This document shows positions 43,062-52,250 of a stretch of DNA of 60,804 nt, one piece after another. Numbering within the stretch: the first letter of the stretch is position 1; the number at the start of each line of letters is the position of its first letter. A program made the translations under genes and the position numbers. The stretch comes from an uncultured Acetatifactor sp. GTDB taxonomy: Bacteria > Bacillota > Clostridia > Lachnospirales > Lachnospiraceae. The notes beneath the pieces are model-generated. The model was not told the origin of the DNA and ran no database searches. It saw only the letters and a list, made by a program, of their open reading frames with translations. The stretch lies in contig CAKRRS010000007.1 in NCBI GenBank assembly GCA_934394665.1, positions 1 to 60,804 of the forward strand, in the 5' to 3' direction.

Positions 43062-44777
43062 ATGAAAAGAATAAGAAAAAGATTGATGCTGACGGTATGT
43101 GCAATGGTACTGCCGATTGCGGCAACGCTGATTATCTATAATATCTATTCGATGACAGCGTTGAACCGCCAGGCGGCCCAGAATGCATCCGGTACCGGCT
43201 ACATCTACGAACAATTTTTTGAAAAAGATATAAAAACGGTAGAGTCTTATATGATAGCCGAGATGGTCGGGAATGATTTCCGTAGACTGAACTATCACCT
43301 GGAGCCGCTGCAGGCTTATATGTGTGCGGAAAATGTCCTGGAAGATTTCACCAAATACTTAAGTGCCGGAGTAGACGGGCTTGTGGCGCTGGAAGTCTAT
43401 TCGGAGAATAATAATCTGCTCAGGATCAAGCATGCCTCCGGCACCCGCTACGAGGAGACGAAGCAATCGAGGATCAGACAGGCTGTTTATTCGGAAATGA
43501 AACAGGAAGAACTCGATACCAGCTGGCACGTGATTCCGGTGGGAGAGGATTATTTTCTGATCCGCATCTTAAAATACGGCTCTGTATACATCGGTGCGGT
43601 GATGGACTTTGACCAGTTTCGGAAACCTTCCGCCGCGGAACCGGAGGATGCTGCCTATCTGATCTATACGACATCGGACGGTCAGGCGCTGAATCAGAGC
43701 GAACTGCTGAGAGAGAATCAGATAGAATTAAAGCAGAATTCCAAAGGATACTATATTACGGGAACCGGAGCGAGACGTTATCTGACAGTGTATGAGGAGC
43801 TGCCCTATGGGGATCTGTTCCAGTATTACATCAGCCCCTACGGAAGCTTCTGGAATTATGTGGGAGCATTGCAGTGGTTCCTGATGCTGTGCAGCTTTGT
43901 CTTTATATTATTGATCCCGGTGTTGTACCTTTACATGTATCGATTTTTTGTCGCACCGTTAGAGGGGCTGAAGGGTACCATGGAAGAGATCTCAGAGGGT
44001 AATCTGGACGCACATGCGGATGAGAGCAGTGATGTAGAGGAATTCCGTCTGATGGCAACGACCTTCAATCACATGATGGATCAGATCCAGAAGCTGAAGA
44101 TCGATGCCTATGAGCAGGAGAGGCGGATCCAGAATGCTACGATCCAGTATCTGCAGATCCAGATCCGACCGCACTTTTTCCTGAATTGTCTGAAGAATTT
44201 TTACGCGCTGGCGGAACAGAAGGAGTATCGCTCCATCCAGGAACTGACGCTGGCATTATCCTCCTATCTGCGTAAGGTGATCACCTATGAGGAGGACACT
44301 ATCAGTGTGAGAAAAGAGATGGAAAGTGTGGAATCTTATCTGAAACTGTCTCAACTTGGATTGTCGGTACCGGTGAGCTACAATATAGCAGTGGATGAGA
44401 AGCTGGAAGAATTCGGGATACTGCCCCTGTCGGTTCTGACTTTTGTGGAAAATGCCGTAAAATACGGGGTGCAGTCCCAGAAGACACTGCTGATCAGCAT
44501 CCGGGTGTCATTGTTGCCGGGAGAGACGCAGGGAGATTCCTACGTATGTATTACGATCCTGGATAACGGTCCGGGATTTTCGGAAAAGGTATTGGAAGCA
44601 CTGAATAAAGGGAATTTTGCAGAAGGGAAAAATGAGGGAATCGGTATTCAGAACGTACAGAAACGTATGAAGATACGTTACGGAGAAAAAGCGACCGTAT
44701 TGTACAGCAATTCAAACGGAGCATGTGTGGAGATGTATTTACCTTATGAGCAAAATGAATGTACTAATAGTAGATGA
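43062..44777 (+). CDS. Sensor histidine kinase (YesM-like)
   Basis: A 571-residue membrane kinase. A first membrane helix near residues 8-28, a large extracellular dCache-like domain, a second helix near 270-290, a HAMP region (LEGLKGTMEEISEGNLD), then the His_kinase domain with phospho-acceptor H371 in QIRPHFFLNCLKNF and a GHKL ATPase (DNGPGFS, EGIGIQNVQKR). The start at ATG 43062 has only a weak ribosome site, so coupling to the previous gene is likely. It overlaps the response regulator gene by about 30 bases. Such pairs control sugar ABC operons in Clostridia. Confidence 0.9.
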   Translation: MKRIRKRLMLTVCAMVLPIAATLIIYNIYSMTALNRQAAQNASGTGYIYEQFFEKDIKTVESYMIAEMVGNDFRRLNYHLEPLQAYMCAENVLEDFTKYLSAGVDGLVALEVYSENNNLLRIKHASGTRYEETKQSRIRQAVYSEMKQEELDTSWHVIPVGEDYFLIRILKYGSVYIGAVMDFDQFRKPSAAEPEDAAYLIYTTSDGQALNQSELLRENQIELKQNSKGYYITGTGARRYLTVYEELPYGDLFQYYISPYGSFWNYVGALQWFLMLCSFVFILLIPVLYLYMYRFFVAPLEGLKGTMEEISEGNLDAHADESSDVEEFRLMATTFNHMMDQIQKLKIDAYEQERRIQNATIQYLQIQIRPHFFLNCLKNFYALAEQKEYRSIQELTLALSSYLRKVITYEEDTISVRKEMESVESYLKLSQLGLSVPVSYNIAVDEKLEEFGILPLSVLTFVENAVKYGVQSQKTLLISIRVSLLPGETQGDSYVCITILDNGPGFSEKVLEALNKGNFAEGKNEGIGIQNVQKRMKIRYGEKATVLYSNSNGACVEMYLPYEQNECTNSR

Positions 44778-46356
44778 TCAGATCAATGTGGTAAGCGGTG
44801 TCCTGTTCGGTGTGCATTGGGACCGTGTGGGTGTGGGACAGGTATATAAGGCATACAACGCTTACGAGGCGAGACAGGTGCTTAAGGAGAAACAGGTGGA
44901 TATTATGTTGTGCGATATCGAGATGCCTGTGGAGAACGGATTGAGTCTGCTTGCGTGGTGCAGGGAGCAGAAGATGGACCTGGAGACCATATTCCTGACG
45001 GCACATGCGGATTTCTTATATGCAAAAGAAGCGGTAGCCTTAGGCAGTTTTGATTACATTTTACAGCCGGCCCGGTACGAAGAGATCGAGGATGCGGTTT
45101 GGAGAGCGTCGGAGAAAATACGACTGAAACGGCAGATGAGAGAAGATTCGGATTACGGTCAGCTGCTAAAAAATAAAAAGGGTGTCATTCTGGGTTCAAT
45201 GATGGCAGATCTGTTCTCCCGGGATCCGCAGATGGTCGAAGCAGCCAGCGATGCTCTGAAAAGGATTGGGGTCAGCCTGGATTCGGATATCAGGATCTGT
45301 CTGTTAGACGTAGTCCGTTGGGGAAAAGGTCTGGAACGCTGGGATCCCAATTTATTATATGATACGATTTCCAATGTCCTGGAAGAACTGTTTTATCCTT
45401 ATGCATGGAAGACGTTACTATACCAGCGGGACAGAGGTAGCTATTATGTATTGTTGTGCACGGACAGTGGAGCAGAACTGAATGAAGAATCTCTTCATAA
45501 TCAGTTGGAACGTTTTGAGACGACATTTCTGAAATTTTTTGACTGTGCTTTTGCTGTTTATTACGGAGTACCGGAAACCGGACGGAAAATATATGAACTG
45601 GCTGATAGCTTGGAGAAGATGGATCAGGACAATGTGATGCGAAGAGAAGGCGTTTATCCGGTCCATAAGCAGGAACAGAGTACAGCGCAGACAGAGGAAC
45701 ACTATTGTGAGAACTGGGTGCAGCTTCTGGAAAATGAATTATATGATACGGTCGTGAAAGATACTGTGGATACCTTACAGAGACTTTCCGCTGCCAACCG
45801 GCTGAATTCCAAGAACCTGATGCGATTTTACCAGAAGATCATGGGTGTCATCTATCTGATCCTGCAAAAGCTGAATCTCGACATGGAGGATCTGTTCTCG
45901 GACGAGGAGACGATGCAGCGTGCCATGGAAGCCTATTCGTATACAGAGGATACCCTGTGGCTGGTGAAATATGTAACGGCGAGACTGCATGAACTTCGGA
46001 ATACGGAAGCGGGCAAAGAGACACAGATTGATGAGATCTACCAATACATCCGCAGTCATATGGACGAGGACATTAAGAGAGACGATATTGCCGATGCGGT
46101 GCATCTGAATGCCAATTATATCTCGGCAATGTTCAAAAATAAGACCGGATTGTCATTGAAAGAATATATTATTTCGGAGAAGATGTCCCTGGCGAGAAAA
46201 ATGGTTCGGGAGACAGGACTTCCCATCAGCGTGATCGCCATGAAGGTGGGGTATACGAATTTCTCCCATTTTTCCCAAAGCTATAAGAAGATCAACGGTG
46301 TCTCGCCCACCGAGGACAGAGAGGAAATGACACAGACAACCGAATACGTCGAATAA
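44746..46356 (+). CDS. Response regulator with AraC-type DNA-binding domain
   Basis: A 536-residue cytosolic regulator. The receiver domain carries phosphorylation site D57 (MLCDIEMP) and the conserved lysine region near LQPARYEE, where the usual Lys-Pro is replaced by Gln-Pro. A long linker follows, then two AraC helix-turn-helix motifs (DDIADAVHLNANYISAMF and ISVIAMKVGYTNFSHFS). ATG 44746 and ATG 44755 are both possible; each overlaps the kinase gene. It should activate the downstream transporter genes. Confidence 0.9.
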   Translation: MSKMNVLIVDDQINVVSGVLFGVHWDRVGVGQVYKAYNAYEARQVLKEKQVDIMLCDIEMPVENGLSLLAWCREQKMDLETIFLTAHADFLYAKEAVALGSFDYILQPARYEEIEDAVWRASEKIRLKRQMREDSDYGQLLKNKKGVILGSMMADLFSRDPQMVEAASDALKRIGVSLDSDIRICLLDVVRWGKGLERWDPNLLYDTISNVLEELFYPYAWKTLLYQRDRGSYYVLLCTDSGAELNEESLHNQLERFETTFLKFFDCAFAVYYGVPETGRKIYELADSLEKMDQDNVMRREGVYPVHKQEQSTAQTEEHYCENWVQLLENELYDTVVKDTVDTLQRLSAANRLNSKNLMRFYQKIMGVIYLILQKLNLDMEDLFSDEETMQRAMEAYSYTEDTLWLVKYVTARLHELRNTEAGKETQIDEIYQYIRSHMDEDIKRDDIADAVHLNANYISAMFKNKTGLSLKEYIISEKMSLARKMVRETGLPISVIAMKVGYTNFSHFSQSYKKINGVSPTEDREEMTQTTEYVE

Positions 46357-46362
46357 GTTATG

Positions 46363-46400
46363 AAAATGTCACATTTTTTACAATGAAATGTGACATTTTT
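46363..46400 (+). terminator. Terminator after the response regulator
   Basis: A perfect 14-base stem (AAAATGTCACATTT with its complement) around a 9-base loop, ending in TTTTT. Confidence 0.75.
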
Positions 46401-46439
46401 GATATTGAAAAAAGCAGAAGTCGAAAATATCATTTTTTT

Positions 46440-46494
46440 TTGACACAAACACCATTTATAACAGATAGATACATCTTCGGTTTTTTCCTATAAT
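46440..46494 (+). promoter_or_regulatory. Promoter region of the sugar ABC operon
   Basis: A perfect -10 TATAAT (46489-46494) has no recognisable -35 at the right distance, whereas a good TTGACA (46440-46445) is too far from it. An activator-dependent promoter, probably for the adjacent response regulator, is likely. Confidence 0.4.
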
Positions 46495-46537
46495 GAATTC
46501 ATCATCAACGAGGATCTACGAAAGGAGAGGAAAATCA

Positions 46538-48067
46538 ATGAAAATGAAAAAGTTATTAGCAACAGGACTTGCTACCGCACTGGCAGTAACGACTCTTGCA
46601 GGATGCGGTTCCGATGCCGGCAGCAGCGTTACACAGAGCGCAGGCACAGACAGCACGGGCGCAGCACAGACACAGACGGCAGACGGTGAAGTAGAGACGC
46701 TCACCATCTATGCGTATAATAACTCCACAACTGAGCAGGCAGAGAAGGTTGCTGCTGCGGTAAGTGAGATTACAGAACCGGCGATCGGTGTGAAAGTAAA
46801 TCTGTTGACCGGCGTAAAATCGGAACAGTTAAATCTGGCGTTGGCATCAGGAGAAGATCTGGATCTTTTCTATGCAATGCCGTGGGAGGTTTCCCTGTCT
46901 ACTATGGCATCCACCAACCAGATCGTAGCACTGGATGATTTGCTGGCACAGTATGCTCCCGATGTTTTGTCCGGAATCTCTGAGGATGACTGGCGCTGCT
47001 CTACCGTATCCGGCAGTATCTACGGTGTTCCGATGAACAAAGATAAAGCACAGGGCAGAGGATTTGAAATGGTGAAGTCCATTGCGGATGAACTTGGAAT
47101 TGACTATTCCACTCCCTGGACCTATGAAGATCTGGATGCCAACCTGAAAAAAGTGAAGGAAGCATATCCCGATATGTATCCTCTGGTTCCCAACGGCGGT
47201 ACTATGATCTATCCCGCATGGGCATGTGATGTATTGAGTGATGACCTTGGCGTGCTGGAAAATGCACTTTCCGACAGCACCAAAGTAGTGAACTTCTACG
47301 ACACCGATTCCTTCAAAGAGTACTGCAAGTGGGTATATCAGTGGGCACAGGAAGGACTGATGATGCCGGATGCCGTAAATACCACAGAAGGTTATCAGGA
47401 CTTCTTTAACTCCGGCGTAGGATTTGGTACTTTCACCTCTTTCAAGGCAGGTTTTGAAGCAGAGGAGACCAGAAAATGCGGTACCGATATCGTAGTGGTA
47501 CAGATGGAGAACGGCGCACCTCACTCCACCACCAGCATGGTAAATGCAAGCTGGTGCATCGCAAACAACAGCAAGAATCCTGAGAAGGCAATGGAGATGC
47601 TGAACCTGATGTATACCAATCCCGAAGTATCCAATCTGCTGGTAAACGGTATCGAAGGCGACAACTGGGTGTTCGCGGATGAGAGCAAGGGTGTGATCAC
47701 CTATCCCGAAGGTGTGGATTCTTCCAATACTTCTTATTCTTCCGTAGGCTGGTCATGGCCCAACGAGCAGATCACCTATGTATGGGAAGGGGATGATCCC
47801 GATGTATGGGAACAGCTTGGTGAGTTCAATAAGAATGCACAGGCTTCTCCTGCCAAAGGATTTGTATGGGATAACTCTGAAGTGCTGAATGAAGTAACCG
47901 CATGCAACAACGTAGTCGAGAAGTATCGTGCAGGTCTGCTGACCGGATGTCTGGATCCTGAGACAGCAATCCCCCAGATGAATCAGGAACTGGAAGCAGC
48001 AGGCATTAACACCATCATCGATGCAAAGCAGGCACAGTTAGATGCATGGCTTGCAGAACAGAACTAA
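46538..48067 (+). CDS. Sugar ABC transporter substrate-binding lipoprotein
   Basis: A 509-residue extracellular solute-binding protein (family 1). ATG 46538 follows AAAGGAGAGG. The lipoprotein signal ends in LAGC, with a Ser/Thr/Gly-rich linker after it. The body (LTIYAYNNSTTEQAEKVAAA, then EDLDLFYAMPWE) resembles the LplA/YtcQ-type oligosaccharide-binding proteins with a DUF3502-like C-terminus. A strong hairpin follows the gene, which may keep this transcript more abundant than the permeases. Confidence 0.9.
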   Translation: MKMKKLLATGLATALAVTTLAGCGSDAGSSVTQSAGTDSTGAAQTQTADGEVETLTIYAYNNSTTEQAEKVAAAVSEITEPAIGVKVNLLTGVKSEQLNLALASGEDLDLFYAMPWEVSLSTMASTNQIVALDDLLAQYAPDVLSGISEDDWRCSTVSGSIYGVPMNKDKAQGRGFEMVKSIADELGIDYSTPWTYEDLDANLKKVKEAYPDMYPLVPNGGTMIYPAWACDVLSDDLGVLENALSDSTKVVNFYDTDSFKEYCKWVYQWAQEGLMMPDAVNTTEGYQDFFNSGVGFGTFTSFKAGFEAEETRKCGTDIVVVQMENGAPHSTTSMVNASWCIANNSKNPEKAMEMLNLMYTNPEVSNLLVNGIEGDNWVFADESKGVITYPEGVDSSNTSYSSVGWSWPNEQITYVWEGDDPDVWEQLGEFNKNAQASPAKGFVWDNSEVLNEVTACNNVVEKYRAGLLTGCLDPETAIPQMNQELEAAGINTIIDAKQAQLDAWLAEQN

Positions 48068-48126
48068 GAAGTAAGAACTAAAATTAAAAAATCGTCCAAA
48101 CCTAAAATATAAGCTTTGAAGCCAAA

Positions 48127-48160
48127 AAGAGGTCCCGCCAATCCTTTGGCGGGACCTCTT
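48127..48160 (+). repeat. Strong intercistronic hairpin
   Basis: A perfect 15-base GC-rich stem (48127-48141 with 48146-48160) and 4-base loop, without a U-run. It lies between the binding-protein and permease genes, a place where such hairpins protect the upstream mRNA from 3' decay or partly stop transcription, giving excess binding protein. Confidence 0.7.
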
Positions 48161-48185
48161 GCACAGAAAGGAACAGGTAATACTC

Positions 48186-49109
48186 ATGAATAAGAGGAGT
48201 GCTTTCGTAAAATGGAGACGTTATCTTCCTTTATACTTAATGTTGATTCCGGGAACTGTTTACATTTTTATTAATAATTACATTCCCATGGCCGGTCTGA
48301 TCATGGCTTTTGAAAAATACGACTACAAGCTTGGAATGTTTAAAAGCCCGAAGATCGGACTTGACAATTTCACCTATTTGTTTGCTACCAAAGATGCACT
48401 GAACATTACCAGAAACACGCTGTTGTATAATGCGGTATTTATTATCCTTGGGAACATTCTGGCCATTACGGTCGCAATTCTGCTCAATGATGTGAAATCC
48501 AAGACAGGGAAGAAGACCTATCAGACACTGATCCTGATCCCGTATCTGATCTCCACAGTCATTGTCAGCTATATTGTATATGGCTTTTTAAATACACAGA
48601 ACGGATTTATTAACAATTCTATCCTGGAGCCGTTGGGAAAGTCAGCCATCGCATGGTATTCGCAGCCGAAGTACTGGCCGTTTATCATTACCCTTGTATA
48701 CTTATGGAAAAACTTCGGTTACAGCAGCATTATCTATTTCGCAACGGTCGTGGGTATTGACAAGACTTATTATGAAGCGGCGGTGATCGATGGCGCTACC
48801 AGATGGCAGCAGGTAAGATATGTGACATTATCCAGCCTGAAACCCACGATCATTACCTTGGTACTCATGGCAATCGGACGTATTTTCTATTCCGATTTCG
48901 GTCTGTTCTATCAGGTGCCGATGAACAGCGGAGCATTAATTGATGTGACGAATACGATCGATACCTATGTATATCGCGGACTGACCTCACTGAATAACAT
49001 CGGTATGTCATCGGCAGCAGGATTTTATCAATCAATTGTCGGATTTATTCTGGTACTGACCGCGAATATGATCGTACGTAAAGTAAGCCGGGAAAATGCA
49101 CTGTTTTAG
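48186..49109 (+). CDS. Sugar ABC permease (LplB-like)
   Basis: A 307-residue inner-membrane permease with six predicted spans. YLPLYLMLIPGTVYIFINNY and the EAA loop YEAAVIDGATRWQQ are typical of the LplB/YtcP permeases in oligosaccharide uptake. ATG 48186 is preferred; AGAAAGGAA is 12 bases upstream. It forms a heterodimer with the next protein. No ATPase gene is in the operon, so a shared MsmX-type ATPase elsewhere must power it. Confidence 0.9.
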   Translation: MNKRSAFVKWRRYLPLYLMLIPGTVYIFINNYIPMAGLIMAFEKYDYKLGMFKSPKIGLDNFTYLFATKDALNITRNTLLYNAVFIILGNILAITVAILLNDVKSKTGKKTYQTLILIPYLISTVIVSYIVYGFLNTQNGFINNSILEPLGKSAIAWYSQPKYWPFIITLVYLWKNFGYSSIIYFATVVGIDKTYYEAAVIDGATRWQQVRYVTLSSLKPTIITLVLMAIGRIFYSDFGLFYQVPMNSGALIDVTNTIDTYVYRGLTSLNNIGMSSAAGFYQSIVGFILVLTANMIVRKVSRENALF

Positions 49110-49123
49110 GGAGAGAAGAAGCT

Positions 49124-50002
49124 ATGGTTATTAAAGATACAAAATATCAGATCGTGATCAATATCGTTCTTGTATTGCTGTCTCTGATGTGTGTGCTGCC
49201 TTTTTTACTTCTGGTCAGTTCGTCCATTACTTCAGAGACGGCGCTGGTGAAGACGGGATATAGGTTCTGGCCGTCGGAGGTCGACTTTTCCGCATATAAG
49301 TATCTGCTGATGGACAGCATTTCCATTGTCAGAGGTTATGCGATCTCTTTTCTGGTCACCATTGTGGGAACTCTGGCAAGCATTGTACTGACTACCTTAT
49401 ATGCTTATCCCCTGTCCAGAAAGAATCTGCCGGGCAGAAATATTTTCGCATTCTATATTTTCTTCACCATGCTGTTTAACGGTGGACTGGTCCCCAGTTA
49501 TATGATGTGGACGCAGATGTTCCATATTAAAAACACCATTTTTGCGCTGATCGTTCCCAGCCTTTTGCTGAACGCCTTCAACGTGATCATGATGCGTACA
49601 TACTTTACCACCAATATTCCGGAGGAGGTCATTGAGGCGGCGAGAATCGACGGAGGAGGAGAACTTTATATTCTTACCAAAGTGGTCCTTCCCATGTCGA
49701 AACCGATTATTGTAACACTGGTATTGCTCATCGGACTTTCCTATTGGAATGACTGGCTGAACGGTCTGTATTATGTGAACCGTGATAATCTGTACAGCAT
49801 ACAGGTATTACTGAAAAAAATGATGGATGATATCGAGATGGTCAAAAAGGCATCGGCAGCCGGAGCAAGTACCATGAAAATGCCTTCAATCTCTATCCGG
49901 ATGGCGGTAGCGGTCATGGGAGCATTGCCAATCATGTGTATCTATCCATTTTTCCAGAAATATTTTGTAAAAGGTATTGTGATCGGTGCGGTAAAAGGTT
50001 GA
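49124..50002 (+). CDS. Sugar ABC permease (YtcP-like)
   Basis: A 292-residue permease with six spans, partner of the LplB-like protein. The EAA loop is EEVIEAARIDGGGE, which contacts the ATPase, and PSYMMWTQMFHIKNT is characteristic of the YtcP/CymG group. GGAGAGAAG ribosome site. Confidence 0.92.
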   Translation: MVIKDTKYQIVINIVLVLLSLMCVLPFLLLVSSSITSETALVKTGYRFWPSEVDFSAYKYLLMDSISIVRGYAISFLVTIVGTLASIVLTTLYAYPLSRKNLPGRNIFAFYIFFTMLFNGGLVPSYMMWTQMFHIKNTIFALIVPSLLLNAFNVIMMRTYFTTNIPEEVIEAARIDGGGELYILTKVVLPMSKPIIVTLVLLIGLSYWNDWLNGLYYVNRDNLYSIQVLLKKMMDDIEMVKKASAAGASTMKMPSISIRMAVAVMGALPIMCIYPFFQKYFVKGIVIGAVKG

Positions 50003-50031
50003 TCATTTTGTAAACAGGAGGGTAACAAACA

Positions 50032-51411
50032 ATGAGTTTTCGTAAAGATTTTGTCTGGGGAGCAGCGACGGCCGCTTATCAGATCGAAGGAGCCGCCTAT
50101 GAAGACGGTAGGGGAGAATCCATCTGGGATGTGCATTGCCATGATATGCGTAAGGATGCCGACGGCAAACAGAATGTGCTCGACGGAGAGACCGGCGATG
50201 TGTCCTGTGACTTCTATCATCATTACAGAGAAGATGTAAAACGCTTGAAAACCATGGGACTGAAGGCGTTCCGCTTCTCTATCAGCTGGTCCAGAGTGCT
50301 GCCGGACGGCACCGGGAAAGTGAATGAAAAGGGATTGCAGTTCTACAGTGATCTGGTGGATGCACTGCTGGAAGAAGGAATCGAACCCTGGGTAACTCTA
50401 TTCCACTGGGATCTGCCGCAGCAACTGCAGATCCGGGGCGGATGGCAGAATCCGGAGAGCCCGGAATGGTTCGCTGAATATACGAAGGTCATCGTGGATG
50501 CTCTGTCCGACAGGGTGAGCCATTGGATGACTCTGAATGAGCCGCAGTGCCATCTGATCATAGGACATACACAGGGAGGCTGCGCACCGAAACTGAAATT
50601 AACGGAGCCGGAGTATCTGCTGGCGATACATAATCACTTAAAGGCGCACGGCAGGGCAGTACAGGTCATTCGGGCGAATGCAAAGAAGAAACCGGAGATC
50701 GGTGTGGCGTTCTGCTTCGGGAGTGCAGTGCCGGTAAGCGACCGTCCGGAGGACGTAGAGGCAGCGAAAAAGGCAAACCTTAAGGATGATACCAAAGACC
50801 TGTGGACCGCATCCTGGTGGTTAGACCCGATCGTCTTCGGACATTACCCGGAAAAAGGGGCGGAAGCCTATGGGGAGAATTTCCCTGCAAAGCTGTATGA
50901 TACCGAGGATCTGAAGATTATTTCGGAACCGCTGGATTTCCTGGGAATCAATATTTATCAGAGTGCGCGGGTGGAATCGGATGGCAAAGGCAGTTACCGC
51001 GATGCCAAGAATCCGTGCGGAGCACCGGTAACCGCGATGAAATGGCAGGTGACACCTAAGAGCCTGTATTATGTGCCGAAATTCTTCCAGGAGAAATACA
51101 AACTTCCCATCGTTATCACGGAAAACGGACTGTCTTGCCCGGACTGGATATTCCTGGACGGAAAGGTACATGACCCCATGCGGATCGACTTCATGCATCG
51201 CTATCTGCAATGTCTGAAGAAGGCTGCAGATGAGGGCGTGGATATCCGGGGTTACTTTGCCTGGTCGGCAATCGATAACATGGAATGGAATAACGGTTAT
51301 ACCGAGAGATTCGGACTGATCTATGTAGACTACCCCACACAGAAGAGAATTTTAAAAGATTCCGCTTATTGGTACCGGGATGTGATCGCATCCAACGGAG
51401 AGAATCTGTAG
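50032..51411 (+). CDS. Glycoside hydrolase family 1 (beta-glucosidase/6-phospho type)
   Basis: A 459-residue retaining glycosidase. The N-terminal signature FVWGAATAAYQIEGA is GH1; the acid/base is E170 (TLNEPQCH) and the nucleophile E364 (ITENGLSC). Sequence around the aglycone loop (WSAIDNMEWNNGYTERFGL) is closer to true beta-glucosidases than to 6-phospho enzymes, which agrees with ABC rather than PTS uptake. No signal peptide, so it acts on imported sugars. GGAGGG ribosome site, 29 bases after the permease gene; it completes the operon. Confidence 0.92.
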   Translation: MSFRKDFVWGAATAAYQIEGAAYEDGRGESIWDVHCHDMRKDADGKQNVLDGETGDVSCDFYHHYREDVKRLKTMGLKAFRFSISWSRVLPDGTGKVNEKGLQFYSDLVDALLEEGIEPWVTLFHWDLPQQLQIRGGWQNPESPEWFAEYTKVIVDALSDRVSHWMTLNEPQCHLIIGHTQGGCAPKLKLTEPEYLLAIHNHLKAHGRAVQVIRANAKKKPEIGVAFCFGSAVPVSDRPEDVEAAKKANLKDDTKDLWTASWWLDPIVFGHYPEKGAEAYGENFPAKLYDTEDLKIISEPLDFLGINIYQSARVESDGKGSYRDAKNPCGAPVTAMKWQVTPKSLYYVPKFFQEKYKLPIVITENGLSCPDWIFLDGKVHDPMRIDFMHRYLQCLKKAADEGVDIRGYFAWSAIDNMEWNNGYTERFGLIYVDYPTQKRILKDSAYWYRDVIASNGENL

Positions 51412-51425
51412 AGAAAACGGAAGTA

Positions 51426-51462
51426 AAAAAGAGACTGCATTTTGCATGTGCAGTCTCTTTTT
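51426..51462 (+). terminator. Terminator of the sugar operon
   Basis: A perfect 14-base stem (AAAAAGAGACTGCA with its complement) and 9-base loop, with T run and A run on opposite sides, so it can work in both directions. Confidence 0.85.
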
Positions 51463-51476
51463 CTGTGGACAGATAC

Positions 51477-51506
51477 TTGCCATTTATAGTGGGAAAGGGG
51501 TATTAT
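51477..51506 (+). promoter_or_regulatory. Promoter of the dipeptidase gene
   Basis: TTGCCA (51477-51482), 18-base spacer, TATTAT (51501-51506). Confidence 0.5.
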
Positions 51507-51542
51507 GATTAAGTACGAGACACTACCAAAGGAGGCTGACTT

Positions 51543-52250
51543 ATGCGGTCGATACCGAAGGTCGCAGATCCGGAGCGCTATACGGAGAGCGCATTTACGG
51601 ATTCTGCATTTATGGAATTGAAAAGTTGTGATCTCTGGGATGTGAAAATGCTGTATCCCGTGCTTGGAATGGATCATGCCGAAGAGCAATGCTTCGTCCG
51701 GAAGGAAATGTATGAGAGGCTGTGTGCGGCAGCAGGCAATCTGCCGGACGGTTACCGGTTCCGTATCTGGGATGCCTGGAGACCGTTTGCACTGCAGTAT
51801 GAATTGTTTGAAAAATATTCTGTGGATATCATCCGGGATTTTGCACTGGAAAACAAAACGGAAGCGGAGAGAAAAGCAGTGATCTGCAAGTTCGTCTCCG
51901 ACCCTGTGCCGGATAAGGCAGTACCGCCGGCACATACCACGGGAGGTGCCATTGACTTAACGATTCTGGATCCGGAGGGCAGGGAGCTTCCCATGGGATG
52001 CGATTTTGACGCTTTTACGGACAAGACTTACGCGGCTTATTTTGAAATGCCGGAACATTTACAGAGCGCAGAAGAGGAACAAATCCGCGACAACAGGCGC
52101 CTGCTGTATTTTGCCATGACGGATGCAGGATTTACCAATCTGCCGTCGGAATGGTGGCATTATGATTACGGAGACCGGTTCTGGGCGTATTATCAGAAGA
52201 AGCCGGCAATCTATGAGGGTGTATTTACGAGGGAGGATATCCATGGATAA
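51543..52250 (+). CDS. VanX-like D-Ala-D-Ala dipeptidase (peptidase M15D)
   Basis: A 235-residue zinc peptidase. RIWDAWRPFALQYELF holds the conserved arginine; metal ligands are H131 and D138 (AHTTGGAIDL) and H206 with catalytic E203 (EWWHYDYGD). VanX cleaves D-alanyl-D-alanine; homologues without vanA/vanH serve in cell-wall turnover, and no other van genes are near. No signal peptide, so it is cytosolic. AAAGGAGG ribosome site 8 bases upstream. It overlaps the next gene by 8 bases. Confidence 0.88.
   Translation: MRSIPKVADPERYTESAFTDSAFMELKSCDLWDVKMLYPVLGMDHAEEQCFVRKEMYERLCAAAGNLPDGYRFRIWDAWRPFALQYELFEKYSVDIIRDFALENKTEAERKAVICKFVSDPVPDKAVPPAHTTGGAIDLTILDPEGRELPMGCDFDAFTDKTYAAYFEMPEHLQSAEEEQIRDNRRLLYFAMTDAGFTNLPSEWWHYDYGDRFWAYYQKKPAIYEGVFTREDIHG

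Noticed and set aside
51543..52250. Vancomycin resistance cluster
   Set aside because: Only a VanX-like dipeptidase is present; no ligase, dehydrogenase or VanRS genes nearby.
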